Counted from the first letter of the stretch, positions 24,164 to 36,542 are shown. The stretch: DNA of 64,000 bases from Scleromitrula shiraiana (GCA_028455995.1 JABELC010000004.1:2666001-2730000), one strand, 5' to 3'. Program-made: numbers and translations. Notes: generated by a model not told the origin, from the sequence alone.

Positions 24164-24901
24164 ATCGTTGATGCTTGTAGGCCCGGGTGTTGTTAAGCAA
24201 AAATAATAATAATAATGATAATGATAGTAATAATAGTAATGATAATGATAAAATAATAATAATAAAATAATAATAAAATAACGCTGTATGTAAAATTTCT
24301 GTTTTCATGAGTCACTTGTATGCAAACAAATAAATAAACAAGCAAACAAACAAACGATACATAAATTGATAAATCACAAGCAAGTAAATTAGAAGATATA
24401 GATGTAGATATAGATATTTTGAATATGTATTTGATATTCCTATATAAAAAAGAAGAGATGAGAAAACTCAACCATGAAGTTAAAAAAAAAAAATTATGGG
24501 AGTAATCCATGCAATTCTCTCTTTCTGCTCCCTTCTTTTCTTATCAATGCCTGATAAGCTTAAGACCCTGATCTACAATTCCTATCTATCTACCCAGAGA
24601 TAGAGATATTGTTTCTTTGCCATTCATCACCCGATCCTCCAATCCTTTCCAATGCCCAAACACCATTATGAGTAGTGAGGTGTATATTCATTCTTCGTTT
24701 CTCCTCCCGTCCCTCCCAAAACATGATATCAATAAAAGAAATAATTACAAGAAAAAGTAGAAAAGTAGAGGCTATAAAAAAAAAATAACCGTGTGGTATT
24801 TTTGTGTAAACCCATCAAAACTCCAGTATCGCTGAAAATAGTAATCGCTGCAAATCCCAATTCATAATATACAATCCTTTTCTTTCCCGAGATCGTAAGA
24901 C

Positions 24902-25783
24902 TTAATAAACACTAATAGCACTTATTAAGCCCGTGTCCCTCTTCTGTGGTAAATAGAACCCTTCATCGAAGAAGGGTTCATCGACCTCTTCCGGCTGGCT
25001 GGATATCGGTAATGAGATAGCGGAAGAATTTCTAGAAGAGGAATTCGAGGAAGGCGTGGGATTGTAAAAGGAGGTTGTAGCGATTTGTTGGCGTTGCTTT
25101 TCTGAGAAACTGGGGAGTGAGGATGTAGGTGGTGAGGGTGGCATTGATTCGTCTTCTGAGGAATCGGAATCGTGGTCGAGTTCTGGAGGATGTGATTCTG
25201 AATGGGATGGTGTGAGGTGGAGTTGGAGAGTTGAGTAATCTTCTTCACCGTCATCGGAGAAATTCTCTTCTTCGTCTTCTAGAGACGAGGAGGTGATTTC
25301 TCGGGTGGTGCTTGTCATGATGTGACGGGATGGTACGCGATGTAATGAGATCATATCGGTATCATCATCCATTTCTTCATCGGAATCATATTCGCTTTCT
25401 GAGTCGGATGAATCTTCATCTGCTGCTTGCCAATCGTCTTCTTCTTCTGGATCCTCCACAACTGTATCTGCCCATTGGATATGTCTTGGGGAATCTTCTT
25501 GCTTGGTGGCTTTCTTAACTGATTGATTGAACCAACTTTCTTGTTCTTGTTCGGCTTGGGCAAGATCAAGCATTAAGGAATCGAGGAGATTGGCATGTCC
25601 GACGAGAAGTCGAAGGTTGTGATCAGCTCGGGCAGCTTCAGATGAAAGCTTGCCTCGAGCTGTATGAGCAAGGTAATAAGTTTGTGTGATGGACATCTTT
25701 TTTCGACTCAATGGTGATAATGGTGAGGATGGTGTTTGTGATTGAGATTGGGGGGAAAGAGGTGATCTGAAAATTGTCGACAT
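24902..25783 (-). CDS. Conserved acidic fungal protein of unknown function
   Basis: Single exon, 293 aa from ATG 25783; a second in-frame ATG at 25696 begins MSITQTYYLAHTARGKL and may be the true start. Residues 30-95 look like a folded helical module (SSEAARADHNLRLLVGHANL, then LDLAQAEQEQESWFNQS). The rest is disordered, with Asp/Glu/Ser runs (EEEDDWQAADEDSSDSESEY; DDGEEDYSTL) and Ser/Pro stretches. From memory the N-terminal module occurs in many Pezizomycotina proteins without an assigned role; I could not check this. There is no signal peptide, membrane segment or known motif. Acidic runs could mean nuclear or chromatin contacts, which is speculation. It is the only solid gene between 20.3 and 33.3 kb. 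Confidence 0.8.
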   Translation of the reverse strand: MSTIFRSPLSPQSQSQTPSSPLSPLSRKKMSITQTYYLAHTARGKLSSEAARADHNLRLLVGHANLLDSLMLDLAQAEQEQESWFNQSVKKATKQEDSPRHIQWADTVVEDPEEEDDWQAADEDSSDSESEYDSDEEMDDDTDMISLHRVPSRHIMTSTTREITSSSLEDEEENFSDDGEEDYSTLQLHLTPSHSESHPPELDHDSDSSEDESMPPSPPTSSLPSFSEKQRQQIATTSFYNPTPSSNSSSRNSSAISLPISSQPEEVDEPFFDEGFYLPQKRDTGLISAISVY

Positions 25784-27175
25784 TTTGTATAAATATTTTG
25801 CAAGTGCTACAATGTATTGTAATGACTCAAGGCAATCCTTATTTTTTTTAGACGAGTGCCGAGAATCGGTGACTGATATTCTCCGTATTGATATATGATA
25901 CCAGGGGGGGGGGTATCAAGTATGGGAAATTTGTATAATGCCTTCGTGATGACTGATCAGGTAACAAACAACTAGTAATAGTAATATATATGAGTGAGTT
26001 ACTTCTTAAGTAGAATGAAGTATGAAGTATGAAGTATGAAGCATGAAGTTATTGATCTTTATTCTTGTTATGAAGTAAATAAATTGTATTTGATATTGAG
26101 TTTTAGTTTTCTGGATATCGAGGGAATAATAATTATTATTATAACTTGCTCATGAGGGAGGAATTCGGGCAGTCTTTGTATCCAGATGATTTCTCGGACT
26201 CTCGTAAAATATCTAAGCAAAAGATGCCAAAATAACAAGGGCTGATTCATACGACCGAAACTCCGTCTCGTCCGTTGTGGATGTAAGGCTTTTAGATTGG
26301 GTCACTTTTTCTTATCCCCATAACAAGTTAAAAAAAGAAAAAAGAAAAAAGAAAAGATATGCGAAAAATGGAAACTAAAAGAATTAAGAAGATTTAATCT
26401 AACTTATTATAGTAATGGTTCCGTAAAGCTTGACACGATAAATTACCGAATATGGTAATAGGTGGGGTGGGGATGTCTTTCAGCCGAATTCTCATATCGA
26501 ATTCATAATCATCCCGCACGATAACTTTTTAGTTCTATTGCTGAGTAAAAGCAAAGAATTTCCAATAAAGGAACTTGATTCGAAATGACGGAGTTTTTTT
26601 TATTTTTATTTTTGATAGGATAGCAATTGAGGATTAATAAAAAAAGCTTACTAAATGCCATTGATTAACTAATAAAAAGAGAGAAGAATATTGTATTGAA
26701 AGCCCATGGACCATGAATAGTCCAGAAAGTAATTAATTGTATGTAGCCTTTGCAAAGGACTTTGCGGAGTTGTATCGTTCGTTATTTTCGAAAACACCGA
26801 ATATCCTTTCAAAAATACTAATAATAATAATAATAATAAAATTCATCCGCTTTCGTACGCACTTTTCTTAGTTTCTTGATACTCCGCAATTCATCGATTT
26901 TGTACAATGAACATTTCAAGGTTGATAGAATAGAATAGAAATCATAGCATATGATGGGTCATGGAATCAACCAAAAATCAAGTTTATTTACAAAAGTAGT
27001 AATAATGAGTCTTTCCTCTGTTAAAATGATATGGATTACAAGATAGATATGCAATGTGTAGTGCAATACGACTTCTCCGATGACTCTACTCCATGATACA
27101 GTAAAGAGTTTGGTTTGTCATCTGTCATTCATCAAATAGAAAAAACTAATATCTCGTCTCATATCAATTAACATC

Positions 27176-27221
<46 letters not shown>
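27176..27221. repeat. AAT trinucleotide microsatellite
   Basis: About fifteen uninterrupted AAT copies in non-coding DNA. Confidence 0.92.
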
Positions 27222-27222
<1 letters not shown>

Positions 27223-30075
27223 GATAACATCTAGACATTTTGATACCACCATTCCATCAAATACTTTGTTACAAATCCATCCCAAATGACACCATCTAGA
27301 CAAATATGTATTAATTCTTTAACATTCTATATCCAAGAAATCTAAAACGCATGAATGTAATCAATCAAATGCATAGACCTAAACGGAGGAGATGCGGAGG
27401 AGATGCGGAGGAGATGATTCAAAGTTTCATATATTATTTTGTTTTATTTTGTTCATCTGATCTGATAACCTTATTAGATATCATACCGCTCACTGTCTAT
27501 CAACTGGTATTTCCAAGGTTATTTCGGCGCATGATAATTCGTGTCAAAGGATTCAACGGATTCAACGGATTCGTAACTTTGAATACGTGTGTGTCTGGTG
27601 TGTATATGTTATAGGTATCAACCTAATCAATCACACATTACTTTTCTTGCCATATTAGATAATACTTGAGTATTGAATATTAAATGAAACCAATGCCCCA
27701 GTTGCCCCAGCCTCCACGAAACCACCATTATCACCAGCATTGTAGGCAGAGGTTATCTATCAAGGTACTCTACATACCATACATACAGTACGAGCCGTTG
27801 TCCACGACGCTCTGCCACGAATGCGAGATCTGAACCCCTTTAGGTGTCAAACAACACCTAGCTACACAATAATAAGGTAATTAGGGCGTAACATTATAGT
27901 CCCCATCATCACCCTTTTTTCTAATCCTATCTGGCAACTAAAACAAACACACGCACAAACGTATATCGTGACGAACCAAGAACTAATAAATTACCTTCCT
28001 TCACCTTACCTCGATTTTACATACTGGCTGTCTGACTACCTATCGCAACCAAGCACCCTTTTCGACAACACCTGGAGTACATACCTTCCCGAGGTCCATT
28101 CTTTCCTTCCTTACATTCATTGACTCCACATCACCAATACTCCATCCATGGTTCGAAATATCACCATCGCACCGACCCTCGCATCCGACCTTCGCATTCG
28201 CCTACCACTCACTCGATACTCGATAATCAATTCCTCAGCCCGCCCATCTCTCATCTCGCACAGAACGTAACGTATCCTCCATCGTCTCTCACCCCCCAAA
28301 AAATAAAATAATATAATATAATATAATATAAAATATTAAGTAAGTCCACAGTCACCCAGGCCCTGCAAAGTGCGTGCGTGCAGAAAGGCGGAGATCAACA
28401 TGACTTGGCGGAGTTGCCTGAATAATTTTGTTTTGTTTTTTTTTTTCTTTTTTGGGTCTGTACATCAAGTAATTAAATGTATGTATGTGGTGATACCCAT
28501 ACCGAATAGAATGGGTTTTCGCTAGGTACTCCGCAATTCTGCGTGTCTTTGTTGTAGGCTCATATGCAGATTGATTAGATCAGGTACGATAGGTATATGG
28601 AAGGTAGGGTAGGAGGGAAAGGTAAGCATGGTAAGGAAGTATATTTCCTATACATTGTAAGTACTGTATGTATAGTATGTAGTTGATGTTAATTCCAAAT
28701 GAATTCGGTGACTCGGGGTTTGTGTATTCTTCTACTCCGTAGGATGGGATGGGATGGAACGGATAATGCGGGTATGGGAATGGAAAAACAAAAAATAAAG
28801 GGTTTTTTTTGGTTAGGGTTTATTTGATATCAATTTGATTGACAAGTTGACATTTGATATACATGGACTATTGTGTGAAGTATAAACTAGATGCTGATCA
28901 TTAGGACTATTGTATCGTACGGAGTTTGCAAAACCCTTGGACTCAAGGTGGGGAAACTCTTTTGGATGGGATAGATAGATGGATCTTTTTCATAAAGCTG
29001 TCACCAACACCTGCACCGAGTACCATTTCTTATATCCACCTCATCACATTACTCACAGCAGTCAATATATATATCAATATATATCAATATATATAAAACC
29101 AACCCATAGTCATAAAAATCCATCACACACATATACAATAATATAAAACTCCCCAAAAAAAACCTACAAAAGAGTCATTTCGGAAATTCGACCGAAACCC
29201 GATGACTCAAGTTAAGCTCTCTCTCTCTCTCTCTCTCCGGCAAAGCGCGAGCGCGAGACAGCGCGCGCAGGCAGAAAAGGATAATTCGGCAATCAAACTC
29301 CCATTCTCCAGATTAATAATCCCAGGCTCAATTATTGATGATTCCCAATCAAAACAAGCCACTCACATCACCCGCGGTCTTTATCCGCGGTATCTCGGCT
29401 AACCTTAAATTTATTTTTCTATCTTCACTGCGCTAATGGCACTAGCTCAACTATTAAAAAAAATAATAGAGGGAATATTTTCATTGGTTCCCGGAATGCT
29501 TCTTTATGGTGAGGGAGTGGTGATACGGCCGAATTGGTTTGTAAGCGGGGTTTGGAGGGAGGGGAAGGGGGAGGATGATTGGTTGGTTTAAGAGGCTCTT
29601 TTTTTTTTTTTTTTTGGTTTCTTTGACGTCTGGAGAGTGATGATTAATTGGGGGTCTGGATGCGATGATGGAATTTGGGGCTTTTGTCATCGGTTTTAGG
29701 AGATTTCTGGAGAGATCTTGATCGTTTGGGTAGAAGGTGGGTAGTGTAGGGATCGAGTGGATGTTTTCGAATCGACGGATATGGATATGGAGATGGACAT
29801 GGAGATGGAAATGGAGATGGAGATATGGTGGATAGTACTTGTTACCATCGATCGACCCGACCCTACGTACAAACAGCACTTACTTGAGTACAAGTCTAAG
29901 TCTAATATATCAACCTAGCAATTGAATTTAAGGGTCCTTCGTAAATAAACTAGCTATGTACTACCTACATACCCAGTATAGTATAGTCAGGTCAGGTACC
30001 ACCAGGCAGTTACTCATAAGTAAACACCTCGACACCTAGCTGTACAACATCGCTACCAAATATGATCTCCCCGTT

Positions 30076-30132
30076 ATCCATCCATCCATCCATCCATCCA
30101 TCCATCATCCATTCATCCATTCATCCATTCAT
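30076..30132. repeat. ATCC/ATTC microsatellite
   Basis: About seven ATCC copies followed by alternating ATTC and ATCC units. Confidence 0.88.
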
Positions 30133-30708
30133 CCCAACAAACTTCGTAAACCTATCATATAAGCAATAGAAGCTGAGTCCCCAATAACAACTCCAGGTTT
30201 CCTTCAACTGTTCAGCCCCAGCTTAGATCGGATACATACATATATATCTAGATAGAGACGGGTACCTGTGAATAAGTTACACCGAACGGAGGGATCAAGC
30301 CCAAGTCCCACATGCCATTGATTATTACCCGACCCGATAGTATGGTAAGGTAAACTATTCCCGCCAAGGCTTACATTTGGGCTTGGCCCAGCTCGTACTC
30401 GCTCTCGGATACGTACTGCGGCGTATGCGTATTTATATATATAGACTGAGTAGTACAGCTATGGAGTACATGTTGAATTTCGCATTGGGGTTGTCATTGT
30501 GATTGTGATTGTGATTGTGATTGTGATTGAGCGGTACGATATTGAATTGATATCGCCAAGCTAAGCAGAAGGCTGAATGAAGTATAACGTTCTTGTATTC
30601 TTGTTGACTTATACCGGTACCTAGGTATCTTGGATATCCCATATTCCATCTTGTCCTACAAATCATGCACAACTCGCAGGTTGCCAAGGAAACAAAAAAC
30701 TAGTGTTT

Positions 30709-30780
30709 TTCTTTTCCTTTTCCTTTTCCTTTTCCTTTTCCTTTTTGTTTTTGTTTTTGTTTTTCTTTTTTCTTTTTCTT
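30709..30780. repeat. Pyrimidine tract of TTTTCC and TTTTTG units
   Basis: About 70 bases, almost all pyrimidine on the plus strand, built from TTTTCC and then TTTTTG hexamers. Such tracts can form triple-stranded DNA. Confidence 0.88.
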
Positions 30781-31595
30781 CCCCTCTTCAACGTTCATTG
30801 TTCAAATTCCACATGTGAACTGGCAGTTTGGAAATGGAGTCGGGGTGGTTCAATACCAGAGAGTATCGTGGATATACTTGGAAAAGTATTCGGAAAGAAG
30901 TCGAGTGGAGAAAATTTTCTTCAACCCTCCTCGGTCCGAGATTTGAATATTGGAATCTTGAATTTTCTTTTCTTGATTGGGCTCCTTGGGGACTGGGTGT
31001 ATCTATGGAATAGGGGAAAGAGGAAAAATGGGAATAGGCGAGGGGGGAAATTAAGAAAAAGGGGATTTGGGATGGTTGGATGAATGAATGGATATCCCTT
31101 CATATTCATCATGCATACAAAACGTTCATCCAAACTCCCCACCATCTCAGTACCGGAAGGCCCCGATGATATCAAAATATCAACATCAAGGCTTTGCTGA
31201 GGTCCTGAGGAAGTATGGGTTGCTTCGTCCATGAATACATCCATCGAGAGCACCGTTCACGTGACATCAAAATACGTTCTCATACTCAACTTACTAGCGT
31301 ACACCTACATTTCTCAGGTCAAAAGGAAAATACAGTTCTGTATGTATTAATTTAACAGATTTTTGCTGCATCGCAAGTATTTGTGCAGGAGCGCGATAGC
31401 GCGAAGAGTGAGGATAGGACGGGAAGGTCATGTGATATCGGTGTGGGAATAATGCGAGGAAAGCAAGAAGGTAAGTCGGTGCTAGGTATGGAATATGAAG
31501 TTTCCTATTCCATTTGATTTCAGATTTTAGACTTAAGATTTCGAATTCTAAATTTCGGATTTGTTATATAATCAAAATAATCGAATATCTATATA

Positions 31596-31751
31596 ATCAT
31601 CGGACTTCACTTATTAACCTCCATAAAGGGATTTCGCTTAGCCTTCATAAAAGGATTTCACTCCCTCATCAACATAAACAAAATGTACATTTTGTTTTGC
31701 GCCGACAGAAGAGCGAAGTCCCTTCACAGAAGTTAAGCGAAGTCCGACGAT
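31596..31751. mobile_element. MITE-like element with TA flanks
   Basis: The ends are imperfect inverted repeats: left ATCATCGGACTTCACTTA, right end (reverse complement) ATCGTCGGACTTCGCTTA. Both are flanked by TA, the target of Tc1/mariner transposases. The centre is a perfect palindrome around 31679-31698 (AACAAAATG and its complement), and inner parts of the arms also pair (AAAGGGATTTCGCTTAG against its counterpart near 31709-31722). At 156 bp with no coding capacity it fits a miniature inverted-repeat transposable element. The left arm seems to carry a partial duplication of the GGATTTC unit. Confidence 0.6.
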
Positions 31752-32948
31752 TACATACATGGTAGCTCATGATCTCCATCGCAAATCTCCACTTTATGTA
31801 CAAGTCTACCAACATTGAATTTACCTATTTCTCTTCTAGATATCCGGAGTCGCGGAGTGGATACCAATCGAACAAACAAACAAACAAATAAACATCCATG
31901 CATAGCATTATTACTATTCCATCTCATTATTTACAACCTTCAACGTATTATAATATCTATCGGAGTTAAACCCCATCCCTTGTCACATCCATCTTGACAA
32001 TTCATAGTGGGAGGTATATATAGTATATTGAAGTTTTCGGAGTATAACGGCTTGTTTCTTCATTCTTTCGGCGGGAATATTCTAGAATATACCTGCAGGT
32101 AAAATAAGTATTCAAAGTTTAATCGGATCTTTATCGCGATGGACAGGCATAGTGGAAAGGTGGATCATATCTGGTCGGGATTGAGATGGGTTGTCGGATT
32201 TAAAGTTGACGATGCGGTATCGTAGGGTTGTTTGTGGGGGAAGATGGATGGAAGAGGGTGGAAGAAAATTTATCGGTTGATGTTGGTATTCGGGTGATGA
32301 CGGTGTATTGGGATTTTATATTGGGGATTTCGGATTTTCAGAGAATGGGTAGTAGGTCGGTTGTTTTTGTTGTGAGGGATTTTTTTCGTTCTTTTTCTCC
32401 TGTTTTTTTTTGTTTCTGATTGATTGATTGATTGATTTTGTTGGTTAGTGAGGATTCATCTAGATCAGCTCATGTTGTCGGAAGAAATGGTTATTGAATG
32501 ATGGAATGCGGAAGTTGCAAGTGTTGATGCCGAAATGATTCATCATAGTTGATGGGTTTGGAGATTGAATGAAGATTTTTCCTCAAGTGGGTTGCGATTA
32601 TGATAGAGGCAGATGTTCAAGTCTGGAAACTCTTTCTGTCGCAAGATCAGTTCAGCTTATCTTCAGTAATGTTGGCAAATTTGATAGTCATATCTCAATC
32701 AACATTGTATCTTTTCAATCCGGTCTCACAATTCACTGCGGTATCCCATTCATATTCGAATTAAGTATCAAAATCCAAACGAGAATAAACAGGAGAGAAA
32801 TAAAAGTCAAACATTTCCCCAGAGTATGTATTCTCGTTCACTCCATAGTTTATTCACCTTCACTTGCTTATTTCATCTCCATGTGTTTAAAAACAACGCA
32901 TATGTTATTCTTAGCTAAAGATCTAGTGTTGATCCAAAAAAACGAGTG

Positions 32949-33100
32949 TTCAAACTATCCAATATCCCCAACAATCATACAAAAAAATAAAAATAAAAAG
33001 AAATAATATCAAAACGCATGCATGCCATGTTCAAAATTCAAACTATCCATCATTCCCAACAATCACAACAAGGAAAAACAAAAGAAATAATATCAAAAAA
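32949..33100. repeat. Imperfect tandem duplication, about 80-bp unit
   Basis: TTCAAACTATCCA..CCCAACAATCA and AGAAATAATATCAAAA occur twice in the same order, in units starting near 32949 and 33040. The copies differ by small indels and substitutions. Confidence 0.75.
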
Positions 33101-33385
33101 TATATATCCCATGCTCACAATCCAAATCCCAATTCGTCAATATTGATCCGCCAAAATACAAACACTCACTCCTATACGAGTCTAACAGAAGAAGTTTTAC
33201 ATATGAACGTCTCTCCTGCCTGCGAATTCTACTCGCTGACAGGGGCTTGATAACAGAAGCATGTCCCAATCATAGTGTGGTCCAGGACTTTTTGAGGGCC
33301 ATGCCCATTCAGGATAATCTATCATCCTTCTCGCTACCTTCCTAGCTGTTCCCAATACCCATCCATTCTGATCTTCTCGAATTGC

Positions 33386-34561
33386 TCAGGGTGGAGGTGG
33401 TCTACTACCAAATCGATAGCCTTCCATAATCCACTTTGCCCATAAGACGTCCTCGCAAGTTTTGTAGTATGTGGGGATGCGGGGATCATTACCACGAAGT
33501 TTCTGCATTTGCTTGCCTTCTGCCAAAGCTTGTTTCCACGCATAAGCCTTCTCCTCAAGTCTCCATGATCTCAAGAACTTGGCCCTGGCTGAGCATTTTG
33601 GATAATGCGGACACAACTCACAAGTACTGTTCACTAGTGTGTAGTATGGTGCTTTGGCTGGAAATACTCTGTATAGATTCTTTGCCTTCAACTCCATAAG
33701 TGCATCCACAGAGGTAGATTTCCTTGGTTTCTGTATACTCTTCAAATAATGGTGCTAGCTTTTTGTATTCGGTGACCAGACTCTCAACAACTTCATCATC
33801 CAATCCCTCATCATGCAACCGTGAATCTAAATAACACCTGACTTGCTGGCAGATTTGCTTCATATGCTTTCCACCCTTGGCACCAGGAAGTGATCTGACG
33901 AATTCCTTGAGCCCATCGCATTCTTTTACACCAACATCTGCAAACGCGTGAAGATGTTGTGGGATTGTCATGCCGTCTGTTACAGCATTCCAGCGAGCTC
34001 TTTCTTGCTCTTTCAACACCTCCTTTGCAATTTCTCGGCATTTTCCCAAAACCCAATAATCTTGTCTGGTAAGATATTCACTTTTGGAGGGCGACATACT
34101 GCCAAGCTCTTCATATCCCATCCTTGACCACTCATGGCACAGGGCCTCCTTACACCTAGTCAGATATTTAACGCTATCAAAGGAGTCTTTCCAGGTTCCT
34201 TGATATTCGGGGGTACCTGCAAGTATTGACGCTGCTCGAATTCTTTCCTTGCATTCACTGCCCTGACAGAAGTTGTTTCGCAATTCGTAGAATAGAGGCG
34301 GCTTGATTTTAAGTTTCTCCAATTATTGTATTCTGGTGTTATATTCGCTCCAATCTACGGAGAGACAGCCGCATAAATAAAAGTAAAAGATATATAAATT
34401 GCGTTTTTGACATTTGCTAAACTTCTCTGATGCTCGAATCTGGGAATAATAACGGCGCCTGTTCCCTTCGTATCCTTCAATTTCTCGATAAATGCTCTGA
34501 GGTCAGGGTGATCTGGCACACCGAGCTCGGCAAATTCTTTGAGATACTTCCTTAGAGTCAA
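33386..34561 (-). pseudogene. Decayed gene built of repeated cysteine modules
   Basis: Protein-like text runs through three minus-strand frames. 34561-34400 reads RKYLKEFAELGVPDHPDLRA. After a frame change, YLCGC appears near 34380-34365, followed by a stop near 34325. 34322-33720 reads PPLFYELRNNFCQGSECKER, CKEALCHEWSRMGYEELG, IPQHLHAFADVGVKECDGL and then IYLCGCTYGVEGKES. After another frame change near 33690, it reads APYYTLVNSTCELC and EDVLWAKWIMEGYRFG, with a stop at 33386. Three module types recur in order: an LxxFAxxGV helix block, a YLCGC block and a YYxL..C..C..R block ending in EALxxEW. I do not recognise the family. No ATG opens the left frame. It is most likely a relic of a gene related to the one at 35538-36189. 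Confidence 0.6.
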
Positions 34562-35537
34562 TCATTTTGTTCTATTGGTACTCCAACCATCCAAACGTGT
34601 TTTCTCATACTTCTGGGGAGCAATGTCTAGTTTGGAGTGTGCTCCAGTGGGCCCTTGGAGTTGAGGGTCACCCATCTCGAAATTTCGATGATTCTGTAGT
34701 GGAAAAGTGTTAATAGATTGTGTTGGGATTGATTGAGTTTGAGAGACATCCGGTATGAATGAAGCGGGCTTAGAGCTCTATGAGGAGTGTAATGAAGTGA
34801 TGGACTTTGAGTGGAATAACGAGACAAACTTCAAGTTTCAAGTGAAAGTGTAGTGAAATGGTGGATTTTTTAGATGGAATGGATGCTTATTTTGATGAAC
34901 TTTTTGCAAGAACTCCAGTTTCCGGGGAGTGTTTCGAGGTTTAAGTGCACAAATCTGATCAGGTCAGTCACTGGTTACTCATAGTTTTCATTGTTGCGCC
35001 ATTCTTGTTATTCATTTCTTAGTTAGCATTGGTGACTGATATCAGTCATAATGTTGATTGAAATCAGATATTGTAAATTGATTCATAACTTTTGGCAGTC
35101 AAATGGGTTATACATCCATTCTTAAGGATTATATGTGCCAGTAGTACTATGAATAATTCAATAAAAGCTCGAATGACTGGTTATTTTCAACAATTCCTAC
35201 ATGCACTAGTGTAAACTCTCAATACAGGGAAAACTGTCCATATATTGTTTATGTATGAGATCTTGATACCCGTTACCAAGCAAGGCTACTATTTCCGATG
35301 TCTCTATATTTCTAAACAAGCAATCAAATAATTTAAACCGTCACCATCATCACATGCGTCATTGAATTTGACCAATAAATTTCAGTGATATTGGCAGTTT
35401 GTATTTGATCCAAAGCTTTAATCTGCATATCATATTTCTGATATTCTAAAGTCACGCATATGTTATCCTTTTGATCCTAGACTGCCACCATCTAAACACT
35501 CTAGACATCTCTAATATCCAGATTAAAAAGAGAAACA
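34562..35537. other. Intergenic region, no gene seen
   Basis: AT-rich DNA between two related cysteine-module loci. No further module copy was found by reading the six frames. Confidence 0.5.
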
Positions 35538-36189
35538 TCAAGAGTCGAGTTGAAAACTAGGCAGATAACGCCAGCAGTTTTCGGCATTTAGAATATATTC
35601 CCAACTTCTGATCGTGACCCAGATCCATCTAAGATTATCCCACGGTGATTCCCCACCATTCTTGAAATCTCTGACCCGCCATTCTACAATCAAGGCCTCT
35701 TTATATCCTTTGTAGCGGCGATAGTGGCCTAAAGCCCACGGGAATTCTAATTGTGCAGTGGAAGCTGTTAAGGCTCTTTCGAGTCTGTTACGACATGTCT
35801 CGCGATCACAGATATCGACATCCAATTCATAGTAAGGCTCTATTCTCTTGCTCTGGGCTTTCTCGTTCGCGCCTGCTTGAACCCGCTCCTCCTTATTATT
35901 CCGACCAATGCAACCGCTGAGGTAAACTTTCTTAACGTTAAGATGCTGATGACTCTGGTTCAAATTTATTTTCTCTATCTCAATAGATCCGACAGTGAAA
36001 GCAGTTGCAACAGACTGGAGATCACTCCCTAAACCCATTTTCTAATCCCAGAATGAGTAGGTTAGTCACCGGTGATTCATAACTTACGACTTTGTGGTGT
36101 CGTATTTTGATATTAACTTGCTGCTGGATATGTGACTGATATCGACTCAAATTATTGCGCCATATGTGGGAGTCATCATATTCATCCAT
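35538..36189 (-). CDS. Unrecognised cysteine-module protein, two exons
   Basis: Exons 36189-36088 and 36041-35538 give 201 aa. The 46-nt intron has GTAAGT, a GTGACTAAC branch and GATTAG, and is phase 0. The protein starts MDEYDDSHIWRNNLSRYQSH. It carries the same modules as the decayed locus 1 kb away: KVYLSGCIG (YLCGC-type) and then EPYYELDVDICDRETCRNRL, GYKEALIVEWRV. Conserved positions across copies are the YY(E)L pair, a C-x(3-4)-C-xx-R core and a terminal EAL-xx-EW. No signal peptide or membrane helix is visible. It has one copy of the YLCGC and YYxL blocks and no LxxFAxxGV block, so it may itself be shortened. The two cysteine pairs could bind a metal; that is inference. No known family was recognised. 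Confidence 0.6.
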
Positions 36190-36542
36190 ATTTTGGGACT
36201 CTGTGTATGTGATGCTTCGTGTATCAAATGAGTTCAACTGTGAAGGTCTTCCTCATTCTTTTGGTATACCTATTGGAGAGGCAAATTGATCTTCCATGTC
36301 TGTCATTTAACTCGGACCCATCATGGGATTTTGAAGACTACTACTGATTTTGATAGAACCCCATATCAGAAACACAAGACTCGCCAATACAATACGGTTT
36401 GCGGTTATGAAACTAAAACGAACCCCATTACATCAAACAGATATTGATAATTCATAGAACTGCATTCCCCCCCAACAATCTAAATTAAGAACAAAAGCAA
36501 CACATCATCCCACTAATTCACCAAACCCCTTTCTCCAAAAAG
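36190..36542. other. Short intergenic region, no gene seen
   Basis: Upstream side of the cysteine-module gene and 3' side of the next minus-strand gene. No feature recognised. Confidence 0.5.

Larger units (their letters stand above)
20257..24901. other. 4.6-kb gene-poor stretch rich in microsatellites
   Basis: No frame longer than about 130 codons, and those present read through repeats. Visible repeats are ACACAT near 22878-22936, CAAG at 23284-23311, ATGT at 23361-23391, CCCAT/CCATC patches 23120-23960, GAT at 24126-24163 and AAT/AATA near 24203-24275. Pyrimidine-rich and CCATCC-rich sequence like that of long fungal 5' UTRs occurs around 22400-23100 and 23700-24000, so long leader exons or noncoding transcripts are possible but not shown. 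Confidence 0.5.
25784..33333. other. 7.5-kb gene-poor stretch
   Basis: No convincing gene. Many simple repeats occur: AAT near 26818-26840 and 27176-27221, ATCC/ATTC near 30076-30132, TTGTGA near 30490-30528, and a pyrimidine tract 30709-30780. It also contains a MITE-like element (31596-31751) and an 80-bp imperfect tandem duplication (about 32949-33100). Parts near 27900-28120 are pyrimidine-rich like a 5' UTR. Frames up to 145 codons (32569-33006) show no coding pattern. Confidence 0.5.

Noticed and set aside
23691..24165. Overlapping frames of 100-131 codons on both strands
   Set aside because: They translate CCATC, CCCAT and GAT repeats (poly-His, Pro/Ser runs) and have no coding pattern or splice context.
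32569..33006. 145-codon plus-strand frame
   Set aside because: No recognisable motif. It ends in a Lys/Asn run caused by an A-rich repeat and spans the start of a tandem duplication.
33334..36189. CRISPR, prophage or bacterial operon signals
   Set aside because: None were seen here or elsewhere in the window; the spliceosomal introns and gene families are those of a fungal nucleus.
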